This document shows positions 63,957-64,000 of a DNA stretch of 64,000 nucleotides, one piece after another. Under the pieces are notes generated by a model, which worked only from the letters and a program-made list of their open reading frames with translations, was not told the DNA's origin and made no database searches. Within the stretch, counting starts at the first letter, position 1. Every line of letters starts with the position of its first letter. Location: contig NZ_PEIG01000003.1 of the NCBI RefSeq assembly GCF_002749975.1, positions 372,001 through 436,000 on the forward strand, written 5' to 3'. The DNA comes from Gloeocapsopsis sp. IPPAS B-1203 (GTDB lineage Bacteria > Cyanobacteriota > Cyanobacteriia > Cyanobacteriales > Chroococcidiopsidaceae). The translations under genes were made by a program, and so were the position numbers.

Positions 63957-64000
63957 ATGGATTTTGCTAATCTTGTAGACCAGTTAAATGCTGGAACAAT
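63957..64000 (+). CDS. ndhB: NAD(P)H-quinone oxidoreductase subunit 2 (NdhB), first 14 codons
   Basis: Reads MDFANLVDQLNAGT and runs off the window. This matches the N-terminus I recall for cyanobacterial NdhB (MDFAxLxxQLNAGTILPEG). The rest of the 256-base gap upstream shows no gene. Confidence 0.55.
   Translation, partial: MDFANLVDQLNAGT

Overview
This window is chromosomal DNA from a cyanobacterium. Direct signs are psbA, psb29/thf1, an isiA-type operon, a tocopherol pathway pair, the atpB-atpE style gene pair for ATP synthase beta and epsilon, ClpC, MinCDE, a partial ndhB, and very frequent copies of the HIP1 palindrome GCGATCGC. Base composition is moderately AT-rich, and intergenic spaces carry dispersed repeats of the 'gagttatgagtt...aattcaaaactc' kind seen in Nostoc/Chroococcidiopsis-like genomes. 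A species cannot be assigned from this evidence.

Layout. 1-9300: partial TPR protein, an LCP cell-wall/glycan ligase, the tocopherol pair (phytyltransferase and methyltransferase), KtrB/KtrA potassium uptake, a four-carbon acid sugar kinase, and an AI-2E type permease. 9486-16000: minCDE, an M28 lipoprotein peptidase, a small secreted protein, and ATP synthase epsilon and beta. 16256-20320: two pentapeptide-repeat proteins and a D-2-hydroxyacid dehydrogenase, followed by the decayed remains of a HAD hydrolase. 20698-26136: psb29, a small Cys-rich membrane protein, and the iron-stress operon isiA, CP43-PsaL fusion, isiB and isiC behind two Fur-box-like sites. 26306-36754: type II NADH dehydrogenase, an MHYT-PAS-GGDEF-EAL regulator, NAD(P)HX repair enzyme, a DUF5995 protein, an orphan DevA-like ATPase and ClpC.

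36900-41400: the most unusual part. A psbA gene encodes a D1 protein with all donor-side ligands intact, but its QB-pocket loop (standard residues 259-266) is replaced by 13 unrelated residues. It is divergent from a TetR-family regulator. A near-perfect 22-bp palindrome overlaps the -10 of a strong psbA promoter, which suggests a dedicated repressor switch. An Hsp20 and a LysR regulator follow.

41701-53182: a heptose/LPS-type glycan cluster with four full and one truncated GT9 glycosyltransferases, a GT4-like protein, a GT4-GmhA fusion, GmhB, HldE and a GT2. Together these can make ADP-D-heptose and transfer sugars; the HldD epimerase is not in the window. 53284-64000: topoisomerase I, an Uma2 nuclease-like protein, a siderophore uptake locus (AraC regulator, AMIN-TonB receptor, binding lipoprotein), two more PD-(D/E)XK-type proteins, and the first 14 codons of a probable ndhB.
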